Shown here: piece by piece, positions 41,662 to 50,587 of the stretch
Numbering within the stretch: the stretch's first letter is position 1
Layout: each line of letters starts with the position of its first letter
Source of the DNA: Chloroflexi bacterium UBA6077
Lineage (GTDB): Bacteria; Chloroflexota; UBA6077
Length of the DNA: 64,000 bases
NCBI GenBank assembly: GCA_002436065.1
Contig: DIXP01000039.1
Span: 20,085 to 84,084 of the forward strand
Direction: 5' to 3'
The notes under the pieces: model-generated
Told to the model about the DNA's origin: nothing
The model's input: only the letters and a program-made list of their open reading frames with translations
Database searches by the model: none
Translations under genes and position numbers: made by a program

Positions 41662-42456
41662 ATGGCGCTCGATGGAGGGGCAAAGCCGCTGCTGCTGGCC
41701 GTAGACGTGGGTAACACCAACACAGTGGTTGGGGTCTTCCGCGATGATGAATTGGTTGCGGATTGGCGACTCGCGACCGACGCTCACACCATGCCCGACG
41801 AGTACGCAGTCCTCATCGCCGGCCTTCTGTCCTTCCAGGGACTCGCCATGGGTGACATCAAGGCGGCGATCATCGGCAGCGGCGTGCCCAAGGTGACCGC
41901 TAACTTCCAGGAGATGCTGGAGAAGTACGCGAAGCTGAAGCCGCTCGTGGTTGGTCACGGGATTGAGACAGGGGTGCGGGTGGTCATTGAGAACCCCACC
42001 CAGGTGGGCGCCGACCGCATCGCCAACTCCCTGGCTGCCTACCGATTGTATGGCGGCCCGGCCATTGTCGTGGACCTGGGCACGGCCACCACCTTCGACG
42101 TGGTCTCCTCTAGGGGGGAGTTCATTGGTGGCGTAATCGCCCCTGGAATGCTCACTTCCGTCGAGGCGCTGGCCCGCTTCACTGCCAAACTACCTAGGGT
42201 GGAGATGGTGAGGCCGCCTCGAGTGATGGGCACCGACACCCTCAGCGCCATGCAGTCCGGGACAATACTGGGCCACGCGGCGATGGTGGAGGGGATGCTC
42301 CGGCGGTTATTGGAAGAGATGGAGGGCGCGCCCCACATCATCGCCACCGGTGGGTTCTGCGAGGTCATTGCTAATGAGGTGTCTCTGGTTCACACAGTGG
42401 ACAAGAACCTCACCCTCAAGGGTCTCCAGATCATGTACGATCTCAACGCGAAGTGA
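41662..42456 (+). CDS. coaX: Type III pantothenate kinase
   Basis: A 264-residue CoaX that phosphorylates pantothenate, the first step to coenzyme A. Motifs are LAVDVGNTNTVVGVF (P-loop-like), GADRIANSLAAY and VVDLGTATTFDVVS. ATG at 41662 follows GGAGGG; the in-frame GTG at 41650 overlaps that site. It is followed by coaBC and panC, forming a CoA-synthesis cluster. Confidence 0.94.
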   Translation: MALDGGAKPLLLAVDVGNTNTVVGVFRDDELVADWRLATDAHTMPDEYAVLIAGLLSFQGLAMGDIKAAIIGSGVPKVTANFQEMLEKYAKLKPLVVGHGIETGVRVVIENPTQVGADRIANSLAAYRLYGGPAIVVDLGTATTFDVVSSRGEFIGGVIAPGMLTSVEALARFTAKLPRVEMVRPPRVMGTDTLSAMQSGTILGHAAMVEGMLRRLLEEMEGAPHIIATGGFCEVIANEVSLVHTVDKNLTLKGLQIMYDLNAK

Positions 42457-42538
42457 TGAGTACTGAGTGAAGTCCCCTTCCTCCGGCCGCTGCCTCTCTT
42501 CTCGAGGCAGGCGAAAGAAACCCCCTTCTTTCTTCTTT

Positions 42539-42556
42539 GGGAGAGGGTCGGGGTGA
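42539..42556 (+). repeat. Second copy of the GGGAGAGGGTCGGGGTGA repeat
   Basis: Identical over 18 bases to 4226-4243. It lies between coaX and coaBC, in a gap (42457-42659) with no gene. Confidence 0.6.
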
Positions 42557-42659
42557 TGGGCGGTTGGGCGGTCTCTCGAATTGCTCCTCACTCGTGAACG
42601 TGTCAGAGGGTACGTTCCGCCTATCCAATTGGGAGAGGGGATACGGAGGTCTCAACTAC

Positions 42660-43883
42660 ATGTTAGCTGGAAAGAGGATTGTCCTGGGTGTCACCGGCAG
42701 CATCGCCGCCTACAAGGCGGCGATGCTCACGAGCAGCTTGACCCAGGCAGGGGCGCAGGTTGATGTGGTCATGACGGAATCAGCCACCAAGCTGATTGCC
42801 CCGCTCACCTTCCAGAGCCTGACCAAGCGACCGGTGCACGTCGACATGTTCCGGTTGCTGGATCAGACAGACATCGCCCACGTTTCCCTTGGGGTGTCGG
42901 CCGACCTGATAGCCGTCGTCCCCGCCACGGCCAACACCATCGCGAAGATGGCGATGGGGATTGCCGATAACCTCCTCACCACAACCGTCTTGGCGGCGCG
43001 CTGCCCCATCGTGGTGGCACCTGCCATGGATGCTGAGATGTATGAGAACCCCGCTACCCAGGAAAACGTGGCCAAGCTGCGGGACCGGGGTGCGGTGGTG
43101 GTGGAGCCGGGATATGGCAGGCTGGCCTCCGGCCTCGTGGGCCGTGGTAGGCTGGCCGATGTCGAGGAGATCCTGGGGCGTATTCGCTGGGTGGTTGGGC
43201 AGAAGGGCGACCTGGCAGGTGCGAGCTTGCTCATCACCGCGGGGGGGACTCAGGAGCCACTGGATCCGGTGCGAATCATCACGAACCGCTCTTCTGGGAA
43301 GATGGGCTACTCCCTGGCGGAAGCCGCGCTGGACAGGGGAGCCAGGGTCACGCTGGTGTCGGCTCCGACAGGGCTGAAACCCCCGCCAGGGGTGGAATAC
43401 GTCCCGGTGGTAACCGCTGAAGACATGTGCGAGGCTGTCCTTGCCAAGCAGACCCATGCGGATGTGTTGATCATGGCGGCCGCGGTTTCCGACTATCGCA
43501 TGGATCAAGTGGCGACCCAGAAGATCAAGCGAAAGGACAGAGAGCTACAGCTCGCCTTGGTGCCGAACCCGGACATCCTGGTGGAGTCCATGAAGGCACT
43601 GAGGGGTGCGCGGAACCCCGTCCGGGTGGGATTTGCCCTCGAGAGCCAGAAGCTGGAGGAGGGTGCCCGAGACAAGCTCGCGCGCAAGAAGTTGGATCTG
43701 ATAGTCGCCAACAGCGTCAGTGCGGCGGGAGGTGTCTTCGGCAGCGATCAGAACGAGGTTGTCATGTTCGATGCCTCCGGAGGGCGAACAGATGTGCCTC
43801 AGGCTCCGAAGATACAGGTGGCGCACCGGATTCTCGACCGTGTGGTCGAGCTGCTGAGCCGAAGGGGTTGCGAACAGGTCTAG
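42660..43883 (+). CDS. coaBC: Bifunctional phosphopantothenoylcysteine decarboxylase/synthase
   Basis: A 407-residue enzyme that joins cysteine to phosphopantothenate (CoaB) and decarboxylates it (CoaC). The N-terminal flavodoxin-like half has GVTGSIAAYKAAM, the active-site His in DIAHVSLG and PAMDAEMYENPATQEN. The C-terminal half has TAGGTQEPLDPVRIITNRSSGKMG and AAVSDYRM. ATG at 42660 follows GGAGG; upstream in-frame starts fall in repeat-derived sequence. Confidence 0.95.
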   Translation: MLAGKRIVLGVTGSIAAYKAAMLTSSLTQAGAQVDVVMTESATKLIAPLTFQSLTKRPVHVDMFRLLDQTDIAHVSLGVSADLIAVVPATANTIAKMAMGIADNLLTTTVLAARCPIVVAPAMDAEMYENPATQENVAKLRDRGAVVVEPGYGRLASGLVGRGRLADVEEILGRIRWVVGQKGDLAGASLLITAGGTQEPLDPVRIITNRSSGKMGYSLAEAALDRGARVTLVSAPTGLKPPPGVEYVPVVTAEDMCEAVLAKQTHADVLIMAAAVSDYRMDQVATQKIKRKDRELQLALVPNPDILVESMKALRGARNPVRVGFALESQKLEEGARDKLARKKLDLIVANSVSAAGGVFGSDQNEVVMFDASGGRTDVPQAPKIQVAHRILDRVVELLSRRGCEQV

Positions 43884-44049
43884 ATCGGCTTCCACGCGGT
43901 TTCAAGCGCGTGGAACGACTGCGAAATCTGCCTGCGCGGACTGACAATGTAACCCGCCTTGGCGGGTTGCGTGGCGGTAGCCGGCCGGTGGCCGGCGAAT
44001 TCATTCGTACGGCAACCGCTCATGGTACTTGCCGTTCAGAGGGCAGAGG
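43884..44049. other. coaBC-panC gap with three short hairpins
   Basis: Hairpins TTCCACGCG / CGCGTGGAA (43890-43915), AACCCGCC / GGCGGGTT (43951-43968) and a GCCGGCC-rich palindrome near 43980-43998 lie in series. They could be a weak terminator or repeat debris. Confidence 0.45.
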
Positions 44050-44931
44050 ATGCAACAGATCAAGACTGTAGCTGAGATGCAGCGAGCAGCCTCCACCGCA
44101 AGGGGCAGTGTGGGGTTGGTGCTGACGATGGGTTACTTGCATGCCGGCCATATGGCCCTGGTGAAGATGGCTCGTCAGGAGAACGATGTGGTCGCCGCCA
44201 CTATCTTCGTGAACCCTACACAGTTCGGCCCCACAGAGGATCTGGCGAGCTATCCTCGCGATCTTCAGAGGGATCTCTTCATGCTGCGAGAGGCTGGAGT
44301 GGACATGGTCTTCACGCCCGAGCCGTCGGAGATCTACCCGGACGGCTACAGCAGTTATGTTGCCGTTGAGGGGCTCTCGGACAGGTTGGAGGGATACTCT
44401 CGGCCCGGCCACTTCCGGGGGGTCACCACGGTGGTCGCCAAGATGTTCAATATTATCCCCGCCACTCGGGCCTACTTCGGACAGAAGGATGCCCAGCAGT
44501 TGCTGGTGATCAGGCGGATGGCCCGCGACCTGAACTTCCGACACCAGATTGTCGCGGTGCCGACGGTTCGCGACGCCGACGGTCTCGCCCTGAGCAGCCG
44601 GAACGTGCACCTGAGTCCGGAGGAGCGGCAGGCGGCGCTGGTGCTGCCCCGGGCGCTGTCTCGCGCCGTAGAGATGTGTGAGCAGGGGGAGCGAAGTGCC
44701 ACGGCGATCCGGACCGAACTGAGGGCGATGCTGGAGGCGGAGCCGCAGGTGAAGGCCGACTATGTGACGGTCTCGGACCCGGATACGCTGGAGGAGTTGG
44801 ATCAGATCGACGGTGCCGCCCTGGTGGCGCTAGCCGCGCGCGTGGGTAACACCCGTCTCATAGATAATACCCTGCTCGGCTGTTCTGCAGTTAATCCAGG
44901 AGAGAATCCTCCGGCTGAAGGGAGAGTATAG
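44050..44931 (+). CDS. panC: Pantothenate synthetase
   Basis: A 293-residue ATP-dependent ligase of pantoate and beta-alanine. Motifs include LVLTMGYLHAGHMALV (HxGH-type nucleotide site), FVNPTQFGP, YFGQKDAQQL and LALSSRNVHLSPEER (KMSKS-like region). ATG at 44050 follows GCAGAGG. It is closely followed by folE and folK. Confidence 0.95.
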   Translation: MQQIKTVAEMQRAASTARGSVGLVLTMGYLHAGHMALVKMARQENDVVAATIFVNPTQFGPTEDLASYPRDLQRDLFMLREAGVDMVFTPEPSEIYPDGYSSYVAVEGLSDRLEGYSRPGHFRGVTTVVAKMFNIIPATRAYFGQKDAQQLLVIRRMARDLNFRHQIVAVPTVRDADGLALSSRNVHLSPEERQAALVLPRALSRAVEMCEQGERSATAIRTELRAMLEAEPQVKADYVTVSDPDTLEELDQIDGAALVALAARVGNTRLIDNTLLGCSAVNPGENPPAEGRV

Positions 44932-44932
44932 A

Positions 44933-45499
44933 GTGGTTGACGATGATGCAGTGGTGATCGCGGTCCGCAGCCTCTTGAGGGCAATTGGCGATGATCCGGA
45001 CAGGGAGGGGCTGGAAGGCACCCCCAGGCGGATCGCCGAGATGTATAAGGAAGTGTTTGCCGGCTTGGACCAGGACCCCATGCAGGTCCTCTCCGTGGGT
45101 TTCGAAGAGGGCCACGAGGAGATGGTGATCGTGAAGGACATCCCCTTTTACTCTATGTGCGAGCACCATCTCCTCCCCTTCCACGGCGTGGCGCATGTCG
45201 GATACATTCCCAAGGGTCGGATCGTGGGCATAAGCAAGATCGCGAGAGCGGTGGATATCTTCGCCCGGCGTCCGCAGGTGCAGGAGCGGCTCACCAGCCA
45301 GATCGCCGACGCCATCATGGATGTGTTGAAGCCGCGAGGCGTGGGTGTGGTCATCCAGGCGGAGCACCTCTGTATGACCATGCGGGGTGTCAAGAAGCCA
45401 GGGAGCAAAGTAGTCACTTCGGCCACCCGCGGGATCTTCCGGACTAGGGAAGTGACCAGGGCGGAGTTCCTGACCATCCTCGGTGGGCGCCAGGGGTGA
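44933..45499 (+). CDS. folE: GTP cyclohydrolase I
   Basis: A 188-residue enzyme that opens GTP to dihydroneopterin triphosphate, the first step of folate and other pterins; type I enzymes also feed queuosine synthesis. Zinc ligands are Cys and His in CEHHLLPFHG and Cys in AEHLCMTMRGVKKPGS. GTG at 44933 lies two bases after the panC stop. The queG gene at 14517 shows the cell uses the queuosine branch. Confidence 0.95.
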   Translation: MVDDDAVVIAVRSLLRAIGDDPDREGLEGTPRRIAEMYKEVFAGLDQDPMQVLSVGFEEGHEEMVIVKDIPFYSMCEHHLLPFHGVAHVGYIPKGRIVGISKIARAVDIFARRPQVQERLTSQIADAIMDVLKPRGVGVVIQAEHLCMTMRGVKKPGSKVVTSATRGIFRTREVTRAEFLTILGGRQG

Positions 45500-45996
45500 G
45501 CGGGAGCCGCTTAGCCTATCTCTCCCTGGGATCGAACGTCGGCGATCGCTTGGGCAACCTGCGACATGCCCTTCAGTTGCTGGATGCTACCCTTGGCGTT
45601 TCCGTGACGCGCGTGGCTGGCCTCTATGAGACGGAGCCGGTGGGAGTCCAAGACCAGCCCTGGTTCCTGAACAGCGCCGTGGAGATATCCACGGACTTGT
45701 CTCCTAGACTGTTGCTAGCAGCCGTGAAGGCCGTGGAGCGAGCAGTCGGCAGGACCCCCACCTACCGATGGGGGCCGCGAGAGATCGACGTGGACATCCT
45801 GCTGTATGGGGACGAGACCGTCTCCGAAGCGGATCTCACCATTCCCCACCCTCGGATGCAGGAGAGGCTATTCGTCCTGCTACCCCTGAGAGAGCTGCTC
45901 CCCGGTTGGGTTGACCGGCAGGGCCACTCCCTCAGCGAGATGATAGAAAAGGTTCGGGGTACGGCCGAGCTGCGGCCGTACCCCGAGAGGCTTTAG
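45496..45996 (+). CDS. folK: Hydroxymethyl-dihydropterin pyrophosphokinase
   Basis: A 166-residue HPPK: AYLSLGSNVGDRLGNLRHAL at the start, ETEPVGVQDQPWFLNSAVE, and WGPREIDVDILLYGDE carrying the Mg-binding aspartates. GTG at 45496 overlaps the folE stop. The last codons contain a terminator hairpin and overlap the end of the convergent M24 peptidase gene by four bases. folP and folB are not here. Confidence 0.93.
   Translation: MSGSRLAYLSLGSNVGDRLGNLRHALQLLDATLGVSVTRVAGLYETEPVGVQDQPWFLNSAVEISTDLSPRLLLAAVKAVERAVGRTPTYRWGPREIDVDILLYGDETVSEADLTIPHPRMQERLFVLLPLRELLPGWVDRQGHSLSEMIEKVRGTAELRPYPERL
45954..45986 (-). terminator. Terminator embedded in the 3' end of folK
   Basis: Perfect 13-base stem (TCGGGGTACGGCC / GGCCGTACCCCGA) with a seven-base loop. 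On the minus strand it follows the M24 peptidase stop codon and is followed by CCTTTTC, so it suits that operon. It is also part of the folK reading frame. Confidence 0.7.
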
Positions 45997-47255
45997 GCTG
46001 GCAGTGTCAAGATCTTGCGCTCCTGTGGCAGCAGCGACTCGACCCCCGTCGGGGTCACGAGGAGCGTGTCCTCGACGGCCACGGAGCCGACTCCGGCCAC
46101 GCGCACGTTGTCCTCGAGGTTGAAAACCATCCCTGCCTCCAGGGGGAGGTCGTGGGACAGCTCGATGAAGCTGTCCCTGGCGGTCTGCCAGGGGGCGAGG
46201 ATCATCGGCAGGTCTCGCGCTTCCAGCCCCACGGCGTGGCCGAAGCCCGTGGGTGCCTTTATCACCCCGCTTCTGGCCGTTGCCTCCCGGAAGGTCGAAA
46301 GCAGCTCGGAGAACTTGACCCCAGGGCGGACCTTCGCAATCGCGGCGTCCAGTCCCTCGCACATGGCGCCGAACAGCGCGCGGTGCTGCTCAGTCGGCTC
46401 CCCCAGGACGGCACTGACGTTAGTGTCGGAGTTGTAGTAGTTGTATGTGCAGCCGGCGTCGCAGTAGACCACATCGCCGGGCTTGAGGGCGTACTGGCGC
46501 GGTTCCCAATGGCTCACCGCCCATGGCCCGCAGGCATTGTTGCAGAAGACCGGCATGCCTCCGGCGAGCGCCGCCCCGGACCGGTACGCTCGCGAGAGCT
46601 CCAGTTCGGTGGCCCCCGGGACCGCCGCTCCCAGGAGCACCTCGAAGCCCTTCCAGTTGATAGCCGCTGCCTCCCGCAGCAGGGCGATCTCCGCATCGGT
46701 CTTCACTGCTCTAACGTAGCGGAACAGCTCTCCGGCTTCCCTGAACTGGAGGTCGGGAAGCTCGCGACGGGCGTACTCGAGTGGGGCTGTATCCATCCCC
46801 TCGAGGTCGATGGCCACCACCCCCCTCGTCAACCTGCGGTCCCGGAACGCACGGACTAGCGCCTCGCCCGCCGACCTCAACTCCTTCTCCCGGGCCGTCT
46901 GCTTGAACTTGAACAGCTGGTGGACCTCCGGCGGGGCCTCGGCCGGAGGCTGGTCGCCCGGGTTGGCCTGCGGACCGTAGGGGTAGACGTCCTCCATCCA
47001 GCTGGGCCATTGGGCCTGGTAGGAGATGTTGGCGTCGCGATTCGGCAGTATGAGGGCGGGGGGTGTGCCCTGGTCCCTGAACAGCAGGGCGTAGTGCTGG
47101 TACATGAACTTCTGCGCGGTGTAGAGCCGGTATACCCAGTGGAGCCAGGGGCTGTGGCCGCTCAGGTAGGTCAGGTTGACCGGCGTCGTCCCCACCATGG
47201 CGTCGATGCCGAACTCCTGCATGATGCCTAGAGCCCGGTCTCGGTTCAGCAACAT
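45993..47255 (-). CDS. M24-family metallopeptidase (Xaa-Pro dipeptidase-like)
   Basis: A 420-residue pita-bread enzyme. The N-terminal creatinase-like domain covers residues 1-165. The five metal ligands can be assigned: Asp in DAGCTYNYYNSD (two Asp), His in GFGHAVGLE, Glu in NLEDNVRV and Glu in AVEDTLLV. Members cleave Xaa-Pro bonds or act as creatinase or dimethylpropiothetin lyases, so peptidase activity is not certain. ATG at 47255 follows AAGGAGA. It is the third gene of a tctC-ThDP enzyme-M24 unit. Confidence 0.85.
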   Translation of the reverse strand: MLLNRDRALGIMQEFGIDAMVGTTPVNLTYLSGHSPWLHWVYRLYTAQKFMYQHYALLFRDQGTPPALILPNRDANISYQAQWPSWMEDVYPYGPQANPGDQPPAEAPPEVHQLFKFKQTAREKELRSAGEALVRAFRDRRLTRGVVAIDLEGMDTAPLEYARRELPDLQFREAGELFRYVRAVKTDAEIALLREAAAINWKGFEVLLGAAVPGATELELSRAYRSGAALAGGMPVFCNNACGPWAVSHWEPRQYALKPGDVVYCDAGCTYNYYNSDTNVSAVLGEPTEQHRALFGAMCEGLDAAIAKVRPGVKFSELLSTFREATARSGVIKAPTGFGHAVGLEARDLPMILAPWQTARDSFIELSHDLPLEAGMVFNLEDNVRVAGVGSVAVEDTLLVTPTGVESLLPQERKILTLPA

Positions 47256-47358
47256 CTGTATCTCCTTGCCTCGAAGTAGAGAGGGGTCCGCCACCGAGGC
47301 TGGCCCCCTCTCTCGTAACCTCTCGCCGGGACTGACCCTCAGACACCGGACTCTCGGC

Positions 47359-49029
47359 CTAACCCCACTTGGGTAGGGCCATGCGGTCGGACAGAACGTC
47401 CACAACCACCGGTCGGTTGGCGGCTAGAGCGCGGTCGAGGGCGGGGCGGAGTTCCTCGGGCTTCTCCACGCGGATGCCCACGCAGCCCAACACCTCGGCC
47501 GCCTTGGCAAAGTTGACCGCTTCGAAGACCCACATCTCGTCGGCCTTACCCCATGCCTTGCCTGTGTAAGCGGCGTCCAGACCCCGTTTGGTCTGAGCCA
47601 GGGCAGCGTTGTTGTTGACTACCCAGATCACGTTGAGCCCCTGGCGCGCGGCGGTCTCCAGCTCGGCCAGATGGTACATCATGCCGCCATCGCCGGTGAA
47701 GACGACCACAGGACTGTCGCCCACGGCGGCCTTGACACCGATAGAGGCAGGGACGGCCCAACCCAGGGTGCCGCAGCAGCGGATGAATCGCTGGCCCTGC
47801 TTCTTCAGTTCCAGCATGGTCCCGGTCCAGATGGCAGAGTGGCCGGTGCAAGCCATCATGATGGCGTTCTCCGGCAGGGCGTCGGAGATCTCCTTGCAGA
47901 TGCGCTCCGGTCGGATCGGTGTGGCGTCGGAGTTGGCATAGGGAGTGAACTCGTCGGCCCGCCAGGCCTCCACCAGTTCCCGAGTTCGTGCCTGCCAGGC
48001 CGGCCTGGTAGGCACGGGCTCGACCACCTCGATCAGCCGGCTCAGGGTCAGCTTGCAGTCGCCGACGATGCCTACCTTCACAGGGTAGTTGCGGCCGACC
48101 TCTGTTGGGTCGATGTCGACCTGGATGATCGGCGTGCTCTGCGGAGGGAACTTCCAACTGTTGGTGGTGAGGCTGCCGGCTCGGCTGCCAACGAAGAACA
48201 CAAGGTCCGCCTCGGCCAGGGCTTGATTCACCTGGACCCGGCCGTAGCGCCCCGGGGTGCCCATGGCCAGATAGTGGTTCTCCGGAATGCATCCCTTGGC
48301 ATTCAGGTTGTAGGCCACGGGGATCTGCAGCTTCTCAGCTAGCCTGATCAGCTCGGACTCGGCTTGGGAGTTGGTGATGCCGCCGCCGGCGACTATGGCC
48401 GGTCGCTGGGCTGCCGATAGCAGCTTTGCGGCCTCCTGAACCAGGCCCATATCGGGCTCCGGGCGGAAGGCCGGCACTTGGCTGTAGCGCTCCTCGATGA
48501 TCGCCTCGAAGTCCTGCACATCCGTCAACTCCGACCCCTCGGCGCCCGAGACCGGCAATCGCAGGTGCACAGGAGCCGGGCGGCCCGTCGTCGCCGTCCG
48601 GAAGGCGAGCCTCAGCATGTCCGGGAGCCGGTGGCCCCTCTCCACCTGGTAGTTGGCCTTGGTCACCGAGCCGAACATCGGGAAGTCTTCGATCTCCTGG
48701 TAGACGTGGCGGTAGCGAGTGTCCGGATCGGTGCCGCCGGAAATGGCGATCACCGGCGCGCCGTACATCCAGGCCTCCCTGAGGCCTGCTGCCAGGTTTG
48801 CCGCGCCCACAGCCTGAGCCAGGCAGACGCCGGGCTTGAAGCTCGCCCTTGCATAGCCGTCGGCCATATAGGCGGCCGCGACCTCGTGGTGGGTCACCAC
48901 CCGCCGGATGCCCATCTCCTCCATCTCCGCCAGGGCTGGGCGGATGATGCCTGGGACGAAGAAGACGTGGGTGACCCCGTACGCCTTCAGCATTTCGGCC
49001 AACAGCCGATTGCCGGTCATTTCTGCCAC
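47359..49029 (-). CDS. Thiamine-diphosphate-dependent enzyme, acetolactate synthase-like
   Basis: A 556-residue ThDP enzyme with three domains: PYR (catalytic Glu in VVTHHEVAAAYMADGYARA near residue 50), a middle domain, and PP domain with the ThDP motif VFTGDGGMMYHLAELETA and NNNAAL. Relatives include acetolactate synthase, oxalyl-CoA decarboxylase and sulfopyruvate decarboxylase. No regulatory subunit gene is adjacent, so a catabolic 2-oxo-acid decarboxylase or lyase is likelier than branched-chain synthesis. GTG at 49029 follows GGAGG at eight bases. Substrate unknown. Confidence 0.85.
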   Translation of the reverse strand: MAEMTGNRLLAEMLKAYGVTHVFFVPGIIRPALAEMEEMGIRRVVTHHEVAAAYMADGYARASFKPGVCLAQAVGAANLAAGLREAWMYGAPVIAISGGTDPDTRYRHVYQEIEDFPMFGSVTKANYQVERGHRLPDMLRLAFRTATTGRPAPVHLRLPVSGAEGSELTDVQDFEAIIEERYSQVPAFRPEPDMGLVQEAAKLLSAAQRPAIVAGGGITNSQAESELIRLAEKLQIPVAYNLNAKGCIPENHYLAMGTPGRYGRVQVNQALAEADLVFFVGSRAGSLTTNSWKFPPQSTPIIQVDIDPTEVGRNYPVKVGIVGDCKLTLSRLIEVVEPVPTRPAWQARTRELVEAWRADEFTPYANSDATPIRPERICKEISDALPENAIMMACTGHSAIWTGTMLELKKQGQRFIRCCGTLGWAVPASIGVKAAVGDSPVVVFTGDGGMMYHLAELETAARQGLNVIWVVNNNAALAQTKRGLDAAYTGKAWGKADEMWVFEAVNFAKAAEVLGCVGIRVEKPEELRPALDRALAANRPVVVDVLSDRMALPKWG

Positions 49030-49070
49030 GATGCTAGCCTCCGCTTGTAGTATTGCTTGATCGGTTCGGA

Positions 49071-50210
49071 CTACTTGGTCGGCTCGCCGGCGGCCTCGGC
49101 CTTCATCGCCGGGATGAGAACCTTCAACATCGCTAGTTCCTCGTCCATGTGCTTGCCATAGCCGGCGGAGTCCATCCATCGCAGGATCATCGCCCCCTCG
49201 TCCGCCTTCTTCTGGAACTCCGGATTCGAGTGGGCCTTCTTCATCGTGGATTCCAGGACGGCTACGATCTCCTTCGGGGTGGCTGCGGGAGCGATCAGGC
49301 CCTTGCTGAGCATGAAGGCAGCGTCGTAGCCCTGCTCCTTCAGCGTCGGAACATCCGGGAACTGGGCTAGCCTCTGCTGGTCGTACATGGCGATCAGGCG
49401 GACCTTCTTGTCCTTGATCATCGGCATGATGGCAGAGGCAGCTAGAGTCGAACTCTGCACGTGGCCGCCTAGCAGCGCGGTGGTGTTCTCGCCGCTGCTC
49501 CCGAAGTGGACCGGGTTGAACTGGACCTTGGTGGCCATCTGCAGCACCTGCGCCGCCTGATGGGTGCCGGACATCAGTCCGTTGTCTCCCATGGAGACGC
49601 CCTTCGGCTTGGCTCGAGCCGCCTCGACCAGCTCCTTGGCGTTCTTGAAGGGGCTGTCATAGGTCACGGCCAGGGCGGTGGGTTCGATGAAGGTGAGTGC
49701 AATTGGCGCGAAGCTGTTCCGATTGAAGGCTGCCTGTCGTTCAGGGTCGATGTAGGCCGCGATGGTGGTCTGGACCGAGTCGAGACCGATGGTGTAGCCA
49801 TCGGGTTTGGCCAGGGCTAGCTCGGTCAGTCCTGTCTGAGAGCCACCACCGGCTTTGGAGACCACGTTGATTGTGGTTCCTAACTCCTTCTCCCAGTAGG
49901 GAGCAAACAGCCTACAGAAGACATCGTTGGAGCTGCCAGCCGCCCATGGGACGATGATGTTGACGGCTCGGCCCTTCTCTGGAAAGGCGACAGTAGAGGC
50001 GGCCGTCGGGGCGGCCGGTTTTGTGGCTTCGGGGGCCTTGGTGGGAGCAGCCGGTGCAGTTGTCGGCGCGGCAGAGGGCTTAGCCGGCTCGGCTGCCTTT
50101 GTAGGTGCCGGAGGAGCTACCGTGGGCGCAGGTGCCGCCCCGGTGCAGGCAACCGCGGCGAGACTAGCCGCGACCAGGACCGCTATGAACAGGGTAACGA
50201 GACGCGCCAT
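49071..50210 (-). CDS. TctC-type binding lipoprotein with Ala/Pro/Thr-rich linker
   Basis: A 379-residue Bug/TctC-family protein. The signal peptide ends at a cysteine in SLAAVACTG. A low-complexity linker of about 55 residues rich in Ala, Pro, Thr and Lys follows, then the ligand-binding domain (VNIIVPWAAGSSND, KAGGGSQTGLTELALAKPDGYTIG). ATG at 50210 follows GAGGGAGG. No tctA or tctB is adjacent, so it may use the channel at 22422-24416 or be orphan. It heads the operon with the ThDP enzyme. Confidence 0.9.
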   Translation of the reverse strand: MARLVTLFIAVLVAASLAAVACTGAAPAPTVAPPAPTKAAEPAKPSAAPTTAPAAPTKAPEATKPAAPTAASTVAFPEKGRAVNIIVPWAAGSSNDVFCRLFAPYWEKELGTTINVVSKAGGGSQTGLTELALAKPDGYTIGLDSVQTTIAAYIDPERQAAFNRNSFAPIALTFIEPTALAVTYDSPFKNAKELVEAARAKPKGVSMGDNGLMSGTHQAAQVLQMATKVQFNPVHFGSSGENTTALLGGHVQSSTLAASAIMPMIKDKKVRLIAMYDQQRLAQFPDVPTLKEQGYDAAFMLSKGLIAPAATPKEIVAVLESTMKKAHSNPEFQKKADEGAMILRWMDSAGYGKHMDEELAMLKVLIPAMKAEAAGEPTK

Positions 50211-50239
50211 CGAAGTCCTCCCTCGTGATTTCTTGGAGC

Positions 50240-50413
50240 CTATTCGACAACCTGGGCAGTCCCAAAGGTGATCCAGGCGCAAGCGAAATGCAGCAGGGAG
50301 ATGTAACTATCGACCTTCTTCTCTTGCCTGATGAGCAATCGTCGGAAGCGGTTCATCGCATTCCGATTCATGGGTTTCAGGTTGAGCTACCAGCGTCTCT
50401 CGGCTCCGTTCAT
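50240..50413 (-). pseudogene. Decayed transposase C-terminus (IS5-like)
   Basis: On the minus strand one frame reads GAERRW, a stop codon, then MNRFRRLLIRQEKKVDSY and LLHFACAWITF before a second stop. This resembles the conserved C-terminal end of IS5-family transposases (RRWVVERT..NRFRRLLIRWEKK). The stop, short length and lack of terminal repeats show a dead remnant. It lies in the long leader of the tctC operon. Confidence 0.6.
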
Positions 50414-50533
50414 CACCTCCTCTCCAGTGGAACTCGTAGCAGGTCAGCCATCTGAAGTCGCCGCCATTCTCCCTGCTCCGTGACTTGTGCCTTTTCTCTC
50501 ATTGGGGCCTCGCGCGATGACAGCGCCCTGTGC

Positions 50534-50547
50534 GTACATCAATGTAC
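50534..50547. promoter_or_regulatory. Operator-like palindrome GTACATCAATGTAC
   Basis: Perfect six-base arms with a two-base centre, just downstream of the -10 box at 50559-50564 and close to the expected start of transcription. A repressor here would block the operon; the regulator is unknown. Confidence 0.5.
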
Positions 50548-50558
50548 CCCGCGAATAC

Positions 50559-50587
50559 ACAATACTTAGCTGTGGTCTGCCTGTCAA
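50559..50587 (-). promoter_or_regulatory. Promoter of the tctC-ThDP enzyme-M24 operon
   Basis: On the minus strand TTGACA (50582-50587) and TATTGT (50559-50564) are 17 bases apart. Confidence 0.6.
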
